Of a DNA stretch of 64,000 nucleotides, positions 30,080-38,857 are shown in pieces; the first letter of the stretch is position 1, and each line of letters begins with the position of its first letter. Made by a program: the position numbers and the translations under genes. The notes under the pieces are model-generated. The model searched no databases. It was not told where the DNA came from and was given only the letters and a program-made list of their open reading frames with translations. The DNA is taken from positions 45,288 to 109,287 of the forward strand of contig DASWHR010000049.1 in the NCBI GenBank assembly GCA_036398095.1. The letters are read 5' to 3'. Origin of the DNA: DASWHR01 sp036398095 (GTDB lineage: Bacteria; Actinomycetota; AC-67).

Positions 30080-31273
30080 CTACGCTCGCGCGCCGTCGAA
30101 GGCACCGCTCGCCTCCTCGATCTCAGCGTCGGCGGCTCCGAAGAACCGGTCCATCAGCGCGGCGAGGATACGCTCGGATGCCTTGCCGTCGCCGTAAAGG
30201 GTTCGCGACTTCGGCCGTCCTTCGCCTCGGGCCAGCGCCGCGAACGCCGCCGAACGAATCGAATCCCGCGTCGTTCCGGCGATGATCGCGCTCCCGCTTT
30301 CGATTCCTTCGACGCGTTCGGTCGTCTCGCGCAGGACGACGACCGGCGTTCCGAAGGTCGGCGCCTCCTCTTGGATACCGCCCGAGTCGGTGAGGATCAG
30401 ATTTGCGGCGGCCATGTGCGCGACGAAGTCTCGATACGCCAGCGGCGGCGAGATGCTGATGTTCTCGAGTCCGCCCAGCGCCTCTTCGGCAGCCCGCCGG
30501 ACGATCGGATTCGGGTGCACCACGAACAAGATCTCGACGTTGGCGTGTGCTTCGGCGATGTCGCGAAGCGCCCGGCAAATCTCGTTGAGCGGTCCGCCCC
30601 AGTTTTCGCGGCGATGAGCGGTCGCCAACACGCGAACGACGTCACCGCGACGCCGCGAGGAGGCAGCCGACGGCATGATCGAGTGGAGCGCGTCCACGAC
30701 GGTGTTGCCGGTGATCACGACCCGCTCCGAAGGCACTCCTTCGCGCATCAGGTTCTTGTATGCGGCCCGCGTCGGCGCGAAATGCAGATCGGCGATGCGA
30801 GCGACCATCTGGCGGTTGAGCTCCTCCGGGTACGGGTGCGCCAGGTTGTTGGTCCGCAGGCCGGCTTCGACGTGGGCCACCGGAACGCCCGAGTAGAAGG
30901 CCGCCAGCGCGGATGCGTAGGCCGTGGTGGTGTCTCCTTGCACGATGACCAGCGACGGCGCGGACTCGACGATCGCCGAGCCGACGCCTTCGAGGACCTT
31001 CGCCGTCAGCTCGACCAGCCCGTGTCCGTTGCGGACCATCTCCACGACGCGGTCGGGCTTCAAGCCGAAGACGTCGAGCGTCTGGTCGAGGATCTCGTGA
31101 TGCTGGCGCACGACGACTGTGTAGGGCTCGAGCCGCGGCTCGGCCGCGCAGGCCTTGATCACCGGCGCGAGCTTGATGGCTTCGGGGCGCGTCCCGAACA
31201 CGAAGAGCACGCGCTCACGTCCCCGTCCCCACGTGGGCAGCGGCTGGACGTTGCCGTGCATCAACTCTGCCAT
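30080..31273 (-). CDS. wecB: UDP-N-acetylglucosamine 2-epimerase (non-hydrolysing)
   Basis: A 397-residue cytosolic enzyme that converts UDP-GlcNAc to UDP-ManNAc for surface polysaccharides or teichoic-type polymers. FGTRPEAIKLAPV, QGDTTTAYA, HVEAGLRT, PEELNRQ, TAHRRENWG and TDSGGIQEEAP are the family motifs. GGGGAG lies before the ATG at 31273. It is flanked by a terminator downstream and a 200-base gap upstream, so it may have its own promoter. Its place between a signalling operon and a GT2 synthase fits surface-polymer synthesis. Confidence 0.93.
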   Translation of the reverse strand: MAELMHGNVQPLPTWGRGRERVLFVFGTRPEAIKLAPVIKACAAEPRLEPYTVVVRQHHEILDQTLDVFGLKPDRVVEMVRNGHGLVELTAKVLEGVGSAIVESAPSLVIVQGDTTTAYASALAAFYSGVPVAHVEAGLRTNNLAHPYPEELNRQMVARIADLHFAPTRAAYKNLMREGVPSERVVITGNTVVDALHSIMPSAASSRRRGDVVRVLATAHRRENWGGPLNEICRALRDIAEAHANVEILFVVHPNPIVRRAAEEALGGLENISISPPLAYRDFVAHMAAANLILTDSGGIQEEAPTFGTPVVVLRETTERVEGIESGSAIIAGTTRDSIRSAAFAALARGEGRPKSRTLYGDGKASERILAALMDRFFGAADAEIEEASGAFDGARA

Positions 31274-31473
31274 CGACGACTCCCCTTCCCGGGACCGTGC
31301 CCCGCCCCCCGGTGGCAGGCGATATCGTCCCCGGCGATGGCAATGTTGTTCGCCGCGACGCGGTGCATTCCCTCCCAATCGCGACGCGCCGGGCGCGACA
31401 ACTTCAATTTGTTCGCGGTGTCAGGTTCTGATAGTTCCGAATCTCGCGGCGAACCGGAAAAAACGAAACCGCG

Positions 31474-32508
31474 CTAGACGAGTCCCCGAGAAACGGCGAG
31501 TGCTTCGAAGCCGTCCACGCAATCGGGATCGAACTGCGATCCGGCGAAGCGGCGCAACTCTTCGAGCGCGTTCTCGGGCGGCATCCCGGTGCGATACGGC
31601 CGGTCGGCGGTCATCGCATCGTAGGCGTCGACGACGCTGAACATGCGAGCGTGCATAGGAATCTGCTCACCCCGCAGGCCTTTGGGATAGCCGCAGCCGT
31701 CGATCCGCTCGTGATGGCAGCGAATCACGTCGGTGACGACCGGTCCGAACCCCAGCGGCTCAATCAGATCCAGACCGACTTCGACGTGCCGGCGCATGCG
31801 GGTCGTCTCGGCCTCATCCAGGGCACCCGGCTTCAACAAGATCGAGTCGGGAATGGAGATCTTGCCGACGTCGTGGAGCAGGAAGCCGTAGACCATCTCC
31901 TCGTCCGGCGGCGACCCCACCAGGCGCGTCCACAGAGCCACCGAGAGGTTCGCGACATTGTTGATATGGTCGCCGGTCACGCGGTCGCGCGCTTCGACGG
32001 CGGCCGCCAGTGTCCTGATCACGGCGACGTCCCGGCGACGCTTCTCCTCGATCAGGGAAAGAAAGCCGTCGACGACCTCGCGCGCGATCGCCGGACCCAG
32101 CACGGCCCCGCCGGCCGCGACGTCCCGCAACGCGACGCGGATCTCTTCGACGCCCGCGCCTTTGAGCACGTAGCCGTCGGCCCCGCATTCCATCGCCTGC
32201 GCGATCGACGTGCGGTCGCCGTTTGATGTCAGGACCAGGATGCGAACCCGGTTTCCGCGGCGCCGTATCCGGCGGATTGCCTCGAAACCGTCCATGTTCG
32301 GCATCGCCAAATCGATCAACAGCACATCCGGCCGCATGGCTTCGACCAACTCGACGGCTTGCCCGCCGTCGGCGGCCTGACCGACGACGTCGAACTCGTC
32401 GCCAGTCGAGAGCGCGTGCGTCAGCATCACACGCATATGCGACTGGTCGTCGGTGACGACGACGCGCAGCCGGCGCGGCAGCGCCGCGCCGATGTCGGAC
32501 TGCGTCAT
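31474..32508 (-). CDS. Response regulator with HD-GYP output domain
   Basis: 344 residues: an N-terminal receiver (acidic residues Asp20 and Asp21, phosphoacceptor Asp66 in LLIDLAMP, Lys116) and a C-terminal HD-GYP domain with HD at 212-213 (LLHDVGKISIP) and GYP at 273-275 (HHERIDGCGYPKGL). HD-GYP domains hydrolyse cyclic-di-GMP, and the motif residues are intact. It is the last gene of a five-gene operon and overlaps the preceding receiver as ATGA, so it is the likely effector. A link to the polysaccharide genes downstream is inference. Confidence 0.92.
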   Translation of the reverse strand: MTQSDIGAALPRRLRVVVTDDQSHMRVMLTHALSTGDEFDVVGQAADGGQAVELVEAMRPDVLLIDLAMPNMDGFEAIRRIRRRGNRVRILVLTSNGDRTSIAQAMECGADGYVLKGAGVEEIRVALRDVAAGGAVLGPAIAREVVDGFLSLIEEKRRRDVAVIRTLAAAVEARDRVTGDHINNVANLSVALWTRLVGSPPDEEMVYGFLLHDVGKISIPDSILLKPGALDEAETTRMRRHVEVGLDLIEPLGFGPVVTDVIRCHHERIDGCGYPKGLRGEQIPMHARMFSVVDAYDAMTADRPYRTGMPPENALEELRRFAGSQFDPDCVDGFEALAVSRGLV

Positions 32509-32897
32509 CGCGACCCTTTCCGCCGTCCCGAGCCGCCGATGATCTCGGAGACGCGCTCGAGCAGCTCTCGCGCGCCGATCGGCTTGGTGAGGTAGTCCAC
32601 GCAGCCTGCGTCCATCGCGCTGCGAACGTCTTCGTCGAAAGCCTGCGCGCTGAGCGCAGCCACCGCGACGTCTGCCGTCGCCGGATCGGCCAGCAAACGA
32701 CGCGTCGCCTCGAGCCCGTCCATGCCGGGAAGCCGCACATCCATCAGGACCAAGTCGGGCTTTCGCGTGCGCGCCGATTCGAGCGCGGTTTCTGCGTCAC
32801 CGACGCACGCAACGTCATAGCCGCCGGCCGTCAGCACGCGCTCGGCGAGCCGGCGGGACATCGGATCGTTCTCGACGACCAAGATGGAACGTCTCAT
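32505..32897 (-). CDS. Single-domain response regulator (CheY-like)
   Basis: 130 residues, only a receiver: Asp11 in the acidic pocket, phosphoacceptor Asp53 (VLMDVRLPG), Lys105 (YLTKPIG). It has no output domain, so it would act by protein contact or as a phosphate carrier between the kinase upstream and the HD-GYP regulator downstream. It overlaps both neighbours as ATGA. Confidence 0.92.
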   Translation of the reverse strand: MRRSILVVENDPMSRRLAERVLTAGGYDVACVGDAETALESARTRKPDLVLMDVRLPGMDGLEATRRLLADPATADVAVAALSAQAFDEDVRSAMDAGCVDYLTKPIGARELLERVSEIIGGSGRRKGSR

Positions 32898-34753
32898 GCG
32901 ACGGTCTCCTTCACTTTGGCCGACGAGCCGCGCGCGGCGGTGGCCGCCGTGCGAGCGATGGGAACGGTGAAGCGGAACGTCGCGCCCTCTCCCGGCTCGC
33001 TTTCGACCCAGACGCGCCCCCCTTGGCGTTCGACGAAGGTTCGCACCAACGCGAGACCGAGACCGGATCCTTCGCCGCTGGTTCTTCCGGCCCGCTCGAA
33101 CGGCTCGAAGATCAGCGCGGATTCCTCGCCGGACAAGCCGGGCCCATCGTCACCGACCGAGATGATGGCCTCGCGGTCTCCCCAGGCAACCGTGACCGAA
33201 ACATGCCCGGCTTCGCCGGTGAACTTAATGGCGTTCGCGATGAGATTGAAAAGGATCTGACGCGTCCGTGCCGGGTCCGCTTCCACGCGCGGCATGCCGG
33301 GCGGGGTGGCGACCGACAGGATGATCCGGCGTTCGTCCGCAAGCGGCGCGACGACGCCGCGGACCTCTCGCAAGAGGGCGGCCAGGTCGCTGGGACGCGG
33401 ATGGACGTCGATGCGGCCCGCTTCGACCTTCGCCAAGTCCAGCACGTCGTTGATGACGGTAAGAAGATGTCGCCCGGATAGCACGATGTTCGATGCCATC
33501 TCGCGGGCTTCCTTCCGCGGAACCCGGCCGAGCTCGGGATCGGCGAGGATGTCGGCGAAGCCGATCACAGCATTCAGGGGCGTCCGCAACTCGTGGGACA
33601 TCGCAGCGAGAAACGACGACTTCGCGGCCGACGCGCGCGCCAGTTCGTCGTTAACGCGGCGAAGCTCGCCGGTGCGATCCTCCACGAGCCCCTCCAGCTC
33701 GGCGTGACCGGCCTGCAACTGGGCCGCCATCCGGTTGAACGACTCGGCGAGCCGGCCGATCTCGTCCCGGGGCCCGGTCGGCGCGCGCGCGCCAAGATCG
33801 CCTCGCTCGAGCTCTTCGGTCGCGTTCACAAGCCGCCCGACCGGCACCGTCACGGCGCGCGTCGCGACGATCCCAATGCCGAGCGCGGCGGCGACACCGA
33901 ATCCGATCAAGATCGCCCAAAGCGCTGCGGTCCCGCGCACGCCGGCCAAGATGTAGTCCGACGAGAAGCCGACGGCAACCGCCCCGAAGGTCTTCCCGCG
34001 ATGATGCAGCGGCGCGTAGAACGCCTCGAACGGATGGCCCCCTCCGATCGAGACCTGCGTGCCGGCGCCGGGCGCGTGATACGGAAGCCGGCGACCGCTC
34101 GCCGCCAGTGCGGTGCCCTTCTGGTCGAATAACGTCACCGCGCCGCCCGTGCTTCGGGCAAGCTCGTGGGCAACGGCCGCAGCATCGGTCGTCACGACCA
34201 CAACGCCTTCGACAGTGCCGGATGACGTGCCGGATGATCTGATCGGGCCGGCGACGAACATCTCGCGATCGCGGACGCCCAGATGCTTATCGCCGTAGCC
34301 GTCGGCGACGCCCGACGCGGCGGCATGGACCGCTTCGTCGGCCATCGAACCGCCGCGCCGGATCAGCGGCTCGGGGCCGCGCGCATCGACGGCGATCAGG
34401 ATCGATCCTCGCGCATCGGTCACGTGCACGATGCGATGGCGTCCGTTCTCGACGAACGCCACCACGATGCGTGACAGTTCGTCGATATCGTGGCGCGCGA
34501 CCGCATCGCGAACGCCGGGAAGACTCGCCGCCAGGCGAACGGACTCGACGAGCGAGGCCTGCTCGTCCGCGAATGCCGCACGCGCGGTGTCGATCGCGGA
34601 GGCGAGTTCCGCAGTGGCGCGGCTGCGCGCTTCGCCGTCGCGGGATCGCACCAACACCAGCGTCCCGAAGAAGCCCCACACGAAGATCAGGATCACGAAC
34701 GGAACCAGCAGCTTCGCCCAGACGGGCATGTCGCCGTAGCGCAGACGCCTCAT
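32894..34753 (-). CDS. Membrane sensor histidine kinase
   Basis: 619 residues: membrane helix 1 (11-34), an extracytoplasmic sensor of about 240 residues, helix 2 (276-298), HAMP (300-350), a HisKA domain with His387 in AAMSHELRTPLNAVIG, and an ATPase domain with N box (LFNLIANAIKFT), G1 (SVGDDGPGLS) and G2 (GSGLGLALV). The sensor region resembles a double-Cache arrangement, but this is from composition only. It autophosphorylates and passes phosphate to one or both receivers encoded next. It overlaps its neighbours by 4 bases on each side. Confidence 0.93.
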   Translation of the reverse strand: MRRLRYGDMPVWAKLLVPFVILIFVWGFFGTLVLVRSRDGEARSRATAELASAIDTARAAFADEQASLVESVRLAASLPGVRDAVARHDIDELSRIVVAFVENGRHRIVHVTDARGSILIAVDARGPEPLIRRGGSMADEAVHAAASGVADGYGDKHLGVRDREMFVAGPIRSSGTSSGTVEGVVVVTTDAAAVAHELARSTGGAVTLFDQKGTALAASGRRLPYHAPGAGTQVSIGGGHPFEAFYAPLHHRGKTFGAVAVGFSSDYILAGVRGTAALWAILIGFGVAAALGIGIVATRAVTVPVGRLVNATEELERGDLGARAPTGPRDEIGRLAESFNRMAAQLQAGHAELEGLVEDRTGELRRVNDELARASAAKSSFLAAMSHELRTPLNAVIGFADILADPELGRVPRKEAREMASNIVLSGRHLLTVINDVLDLAKVEAGRIDVHPRPSDLAALLREVRGVVAPLADERRIILSVATPPGMPRVEADPARTRQILFNLIANAIKFTGEAGHVSVTVAWGDREAIISVGDDGPGLSGEESALIFEPFERAGRTSGEGSGLGLALVRTFVERQGGRVWVESEPGEGATFRFTVPIARTAATAARGSSAKVKETVA

Positions 34754-35184
34754 CCGCCGACCCCGAGCGACGGGACGCCGGACGGTTCCAGAACCGCCGG
34801 AGCGTCGGGAACCGAAGGAACAGAAAGCAGTTCGAGCACGCCGGCCGGCTCCGAGCGAGGATCATCGGCTCCAAAGCGCGTCGCGTTGTCGTCGTCGTCC
34901 GCCGCCGGGAAGCGCCCGCCTGCCACCCGCGCCGGCGGAGGCGCCGCGCCGCCCGACCCGCGGCCGGTCGCACCGGTCTCGGGTGCCGTGCCCGGCTCGA
35001 CGGGCGCGGTCGCGAACGGCTCGTGGCGATCGGCGCCGTATCCGGCGCCGGCCCACGGCGCCAGCGGCACGGCGCGGACGGAAGGAACATTCAAGCCGAG
35101 CATCAATGCGCTGTAGATCGTCACGATCAAAGCGGCCGCCCCGGCCGCGATCCAGCGGATGGGGTGCGTGGGTCGCACGCTCAT
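34750..35184 (-). CDS. Single-pass membrane protein in signalling operon
   Basis: 144 residues: a short cytoplasmic N-terminus, one helix (WIAAGAAALIVTIYSALMLGL), then an outside region rich in Pro, Gly and Asp (PAADDDDNATRF) and a Val/Pro-rich end. The ATG overlaps the preceding stop as ATGA, and its own stop overlaps the kinase start. No recognised family. Placement suggests an accessory sensor or ligand-binding partner of the kinase. Confidence 0.65.
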   Translation of the reverse strand: MSVRPTHPIRWIAAGAAALIVTIYSALMLGLNVPSVRAVPLAPWAGAGYGADRHEPFATAPVEPGTAPETGATGRGSGGAAPPPARVAGGRFPAADDDDNATRFGADDPRSEPAGVLELLSVPSVPDAPAVLEPSGVPSLGVGG

Positions 35185-35855
35185 TCTTCCTCCGCCGAAC
35201 GGAAGGCCAGCACGATTTCGTCGTCGGTGACTTCGACCAAGCCGCCGAGCGCGCCGACGACGGCGACCGCCGCGAGCGCGAACGCCGAATCGGCGTCGTC
35301 GGGAACGTCCTTGGCGAACGCGTCCGCACACCGGCCGGCGTCATCGCACGAGAATCCGACGATCACGCGCGCCGCCCGTTCGATCGTCGCGGCCGTCCGC
35401 ATCGCCGGGCCGCCGGCAAGCTCGGCGACGTTCAGCAAACACTCGCCCAGCACCGTCTGATCGGCCGTGACGTGCCCGCCGTTCCCCCACTCGTTTCCGT
35501 GGACCGTCATCGCACCGCCGAGCCGGCAGAAGGCATCGCCGGTCGCGCGCAGCATCTGGGTCATGGAGAGCCGCGACCGACGCATCGTCGGAAGCCGGCC
35601 GCTGGCGGCCAGGGCAGCGCTCATCATCCGCCCGACGCGAGTGCTCTGCGCGTAGGCGATCTGCGCGTACTCACGCGCCGACCCGCCGATGCCGGGATCC
35701 GACGCCAAGCTGGACGTGGCGAGCGCCAGCGGACCGAGCGGAACCCGGAGGTCGTGCGCGAGAAGCGACACCAGTCCACGGTGGCGCGCCGCCGGGACCG
35801 CCCTCTCGGAGGCGTGCTCGCCGGAGCCGTTCGAAGCGGCGTGTGCAGGACCCAT
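35181..35855 (-). CDS. Degenerate histidine-kinase-like / phosphotransfer protein
   Basis: 224 residues with no membrane helix. LVSLLAHDLRVPLGPLAL matches a HisKA H box with His34, and ADQTVLGECLLNVAEL matches the N box of an HATPase domain with Asn142. The ATP lid motifs are worn: GFSCDDAGRC stands where DxGxG should be, and the G2 loop GxGLGL is missing although AFALAAVAVVGALGGLVEV keeps its helix-turn pattern. It could be a pseudokinase or a ChpT/Spo0B-like phosphotransferase. It leads the five-gene operon, all linked by ATGA overlaps. Confidence 0.65.
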   Translation of the reverse strand: MGPAHAASNGSGEHASERAVPAARHRGLVSLLAHDLRVPLGPLALATSSLASDPGIGGSAREYAQIAYAQSTRVGRMMSAALAASGRLPTMRRSRLSMTQMLRATGDAFCRLGGAMTVHGNEWGNGGHVTADQTVLGECLLNVAELAGGPAMRTAATIERAARVIVGFSCDDAGRCADAFAKDVPDDADSAFALAAVAVVGALGGLVEVTDDEIVLAFRSAEEE

Positions 35856-35921
35856 CCGTCATCCCCCTCTGCGCACGGTCGTGCCGCGAGCGAAGAAACT
35901 TCGACATTGTTGTCGGAGTCC

Positions 35922-35948
35922 GACTCGACCACCTTGAGTGGCCGAGTC
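35922..35948 (-). promoter_or_regulatory. Stem-loop between uvrB and the signalling operon
   Basis: On the minus-strand RNA, an 11-bp stem with one G-U pair and a 5-base loop. An overlapping 13-base palindrome GTCGGAGTCCGAC adjoins it. It lies about 70 bases past the uvrB stop and about 65 bases upstream of the first signalling gene, so it could end uvrB transcription or form part of the operon leader. Confidence 0.4.
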
Positions 35949-36019
35949 ACTCGAACGGGGGACACGAAGCCCAAAGAGGGCAGTGCCGTGAATGTCTCGG
36001 TTCGAAGGGATTCAAGCGG

Positions 36020-38026
36020 TTACGAGACTTCGCGGAGTTCGCGCTTGAGTTCGTTGATCTCGTCGCGGAGGCGCGCGGCGTATTCGAAGCGGAGTTCTTT
36101 CGCGGCTTCGTGCATCTCGTCTTCGAGCGCCTGGATGAGCCGCGGCAACTCTTCGCGCGGCGTGCCTTCCAGATCGCGGCGAACGTTGCGCTTGCGCTTC
36201 GAGCTTGCCGGCGTGGTCGGCGCTTCGGCAAGACCTGCGGCGACCAGGATGTCCGAGACCTTCTTGCGGATCGTCTGCGGGTCGATGCCGTGCTCGGCGT
36301 TGTAGGCGATCTGCTTGGCGCGGCGTCGGGCGGTCTCTTCCAGGGCGCGGCGCATCGAGGCGGTGATCTGGTCCGCGTACATGATCACCTGGCCGCCGAC
36401 GTTTCGCGCCGCACGGCCGATGGTCTGGATCAGCGAGGTTTCGGATCGCAGGAAGCCTTCCTTGTCGGCGTCGAGGATCGCGACCAGCGAGACCTCGGGC
36501 AAGTCCAGCCCTTCGCGGAGCAGATTGATACCGATGAGCGTGTCGAATTCGCCCAACCGGAGGTCGCGGAGGATCTCGATTCGCTGGATCGTGTCGATAT
36601 TCGAGTGCAGATAGCGCACCCGCAGCCCCATCTCGAGCAGATAGTCGGTCAAGTCTTCGGCCATCTTCTTGGTCAGGGTGGTGACCAGGGTCCGCTCGCC
36701 GCGTTCGGTGCGGATCCGGATCTCGTCGATCAGGTCGTCGATCTGGCCCTTCGTCGGTTTGATGATGACCTCGGGATCGACCAGGCCGGTCGGCCGCACG
36801 ACTTGTTCGACGACTTGCTTGGACACCTGGATCTCGTAGGAGCTTGGCGTAGCGGACAAGAACACGACCTGGTTGACCTTCTTCAAGAACTCCTCGAACC
36901 GAAGCGGCCGGTTGTCGATGGCGCTTGGCAGCCGGAATCCGTGCTCGACGAGCGTGGACTTGCGGGACAGGTCTCCTTCGTACATCGCATGAAGCTGCGG
37001 GACGGTCACATGTGACTCGTCGATCACGACCAGGAAATCGTCCGGGAAATAGTCGAGCAGCGTATAGGGAGCTTCCCCGGGTGCGCGGCCGTCGATGTGC
37101 CGCGAATAGTTTTCGATCCCCGAGCAGAAACCCATCTCGCGCATCATCTCGATGTCGTAGGTCGTCCGCATCCGCAGCCGCTGCGCTTCGAGCAGCTTGT
37201 TGTCGCGTTCGAACTGGTCGAGCCGCCCGGTCAGCTCGGTCTCGATGCCGTTGATCGCGGCCTGCATCCGCTCCTGGCTGGCAGCGTAGTGGCTGGCCGC
37301 GAACACGCTGGTGTCCGCCACGTCACCGATGATCTCGCCCGTGGTCGGGTTCATCAGCGTCATCTTTTCGATCGTGTCGCCGAACAGCTCCACGCGCAGG
37401 ATGTGCTCTTCGTAGGCGGGGTAGATCTCGATCGTGTCCCCGCGAACGCGAAACTTGCCGCGAGCCACGTTGAAGTCATTGCGGTCGTATTGCATGTCGA
37501 CGAGCCGCTTCTTGATGAACTCCATCGACACGTCCACGCCCTGGATCAGGCGCAGCAGATGCTGTTCGTATTGCTCGGGCGAGCCGAGGCCGTAGATACA
37601 GGACACGCTCGCGACGATCAGCACGTCGCGCCGCTGCAGCAGCGATGCGGTCGCCGAGTGCCGGAGCCGGTCGATTTCGTCGTTGACCGACGAGTCCTTT
37701 TCGATGTAGGTGTCGCTGGAGGGCACGTAGGCTTCGGGCTGGTAGTAGTCGTAGTAGCTCACGAAGTACTCGACGGCGTTGCCCGGGAAGAGTTCTTTGA
37801 ACTCGCTCGCGAGCTGGGCGCCCAGCGACTTGTTGGGCGTGATCACCAGCGTCGGCCGCTGGAGCTTTTCCACGAGGAACGCGGTGGTCGCCGTCTTGCC
37901 GGACCCGGTGACGCCGAGCAAGGTCTGGAAGTCGTCGCCGCGTTGGACGCCGCGCGCGAGCGCCTCGATCGCCGCGGGTTGGTCGCCGGCCGGCGCGAAA
38001 TCCGAAACGATCTTGAATGCAGGCAT
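36020..38026 (-). CDS. uvrB: Excinuclease ABC subunit B
   Basis: A 668-residue DNA-loading helicase-like subunit of excision repair. Walker A GVTGSGKT, the damage-gripping beta-hairpin region (YYDYYQPEAYVPSSDTYI), DEAD-like VVIDESHVT, motif VI QTIGRAARN and a C-terminal UVR motif that binds UvrC are all present. The ATG at 38026 fits the family N-terminus MPAFKIVSDFAPAGDQPAAI; TACGAT lies 9 bases before it. Confidence 0.97.
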   Translation of the reverse strand: MPAFKIVSDFAPAGDQPAAIEALARGVQRGDDFQTLLGVTGSGKTATTAFLVEKLQRPTLVITPNKSLGAQLASEFKELFPGNAVEYFVSYYDYYQPEAYVPSSDTYIEKDSSVNDEIDRLRHSATASLLQRRDVLIVASVSCIYGLGSPEQYEQHLLRLIQGVDVSMEFIKKRLVDMQYDRNDFNVARGKFRVRGDTIEIYPAYEEHILRVELFGDTIEKMTLMNPTTGEIIGDVADTSVFAASHYAASQERMQAAINGIETELTGRLDQFERDNKLLEAQRLRMRTTYDIEMMREMGFCSGIENYSRHIDGRAPGEAPYTLLDYFPDDFLVVIDESHVTVPQLHAMYEGDLSRKSTLVEHGFRLPSAIDNRPLRFEEFLKKVNQVVFLSATPSSYEIQVSKQVVEQVVRPTGLVDPEVIIKPTKGQIDDLIDEIRIRTERGERTLVTTLTKKMAEDLTDYLLEMGLRVRYLHSNIDTIQRIEILRDLRLGEFDTLIGINLLREGLDLPEVSLVAILDADKEGFLRSETSLIQTIGRAARNVGGQVIMYADQITASMRRALEETARRRAKQIAYNAEHGIDPQTIRKKVSDILVAAGLAEAPTTPASSKRKRNVRRDLEGTPREELPRLIQALEDEMHEAAKELRFEYAARLRDEINELKRELREVS

Positions 38027-38035
38027 CGAGCCGTC

Positions 38036-38041
38036 ATCGTA
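38036..38041 (-). promoter_or_regulatory. Near-leaderless -10 box of uvrB (TACGAT)
   Basis: TACGAT ends 9 bases before the uvrB ATG without a ribosome site between. It faces the methyltransferase promoter across an 81-base divergent gap. Confidence 0.4.
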
Positions 38042-38095
38042 CCGCCGGGCGACGACGGCGTCCGTCGCGTTCCCGCGGCTGCCGGGCCGAGGCAT

Positions 38096-38101
38096 TAGGG
38101 T
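38096..38101 (+). promoter_or_regulatory. Leaderless -10 box of methyltransferase gene (TAGGGT)
   Basis: TAGGGT ends 6 bases before the ATG at 38108, and the intervening AGGTTC is not a convincing ribosome site. The transcript probably starts at the ATG. Confidence 0.45.
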
Positions 38102-38107
38102 AGGTTC

Positions 38108-38854
38108 ATGAACCTCGACGACGCCCACCGCCGCCTGCGCGACTTCTGGGACGCCGACGCTCGAACCTACGACGACACGGCAAGCCACGCGGTCGCCGAC
38201 CCCGTGGAGGCCGCGGTGTGGCGTGCCCTGATGACGCGCGTCCTGCCGCCGGCTCCGGCGCGGATCCTGGACGTGGGCGCCGGAACCGGCGCGATGAGCG
38301 TGCTTGCCGCCTCGCTCGGCCACCGCGTCACCGCGCTGGATCTGTCGGACGGCATGCTCGGCCGGCTTCGCGACAAGGCCGCCGACCGCGGCTACGACAT
38401 CGAGATCGTCAACGCCCCGGCCGATGAGCCTCCGCCCGGTCCGTTCGACGTGATCATGGAACGACATGTCTTGTGGACGCTGCCGGATCCGCCGAAGGCG
38501 CTCGCTGCGCTTCGCGCGGTCGCCCCGAACGGACGGCTGGTGTCGTTCGAAGGAATGTGGGGCCAGAGCGGGCTTGCGCATCAGGCGCGTCGCCGCGCCG
38601 GCAAGCTGGTCCGGCAGGCGTTGCGCGTCGCCGACGATCATCACCGCCACTACGAGCCGGAGCTGCTCGCGCAGATCCCGTTCGCCGGCGGCACGACCGC
38701 GGCCGGGCTGCTCGCCGCGATCGACGCCGGCGGATGGCGAAACGCGCGACTGGAGCGCATGCGCGACGTCGAGTGGGCGCGGTCCCTGCAGGAGCGGCCG
38801 ATCCTTCGTCCTTTCGAAGGCGTGCCGCTGTTCGTGATTGTCGCCGACGCGTAG
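38108..38854 (+). CDS. Class I SAM-dependent methyltransferase
   Basis: 248 residues. Motif I is ILDVGAGTGAMSVLAASLG, the adenosyl acidic residue lies in TALDLSDGML, and ERHVLWTLPDPPKALAALR is motif post-II/III of small-molecule (UbiE/Methyltransf_11-like) enzymes. The methyl acceptor cannot be told. It is divergent from uvrB and ends 3 bases before a convergent gene. Confidence 0.85.
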   Translation: MNLDDAHRRLRDFWDADARTYDDTASHAVADPVEAAVWRALMTRVLPPAPARILDVGAGTGAMSVLAASLGHRVTALDLSDGMLGRLRDKAADRGYDIEIVNAPADEPPPGPFDVIMERHVLWTLPDPPKALAALRAVAPNGRLVSFEGMWGQSGLAHQARRRAGKLVRQALRVADDHHRHYEPELLAQIPFAGGTTAAGLLAAIDAGGWRNARLERMRDVEWARSLQERPILRPFEGVPLFVIVADA

Positions 38855-38857
38855 GCG

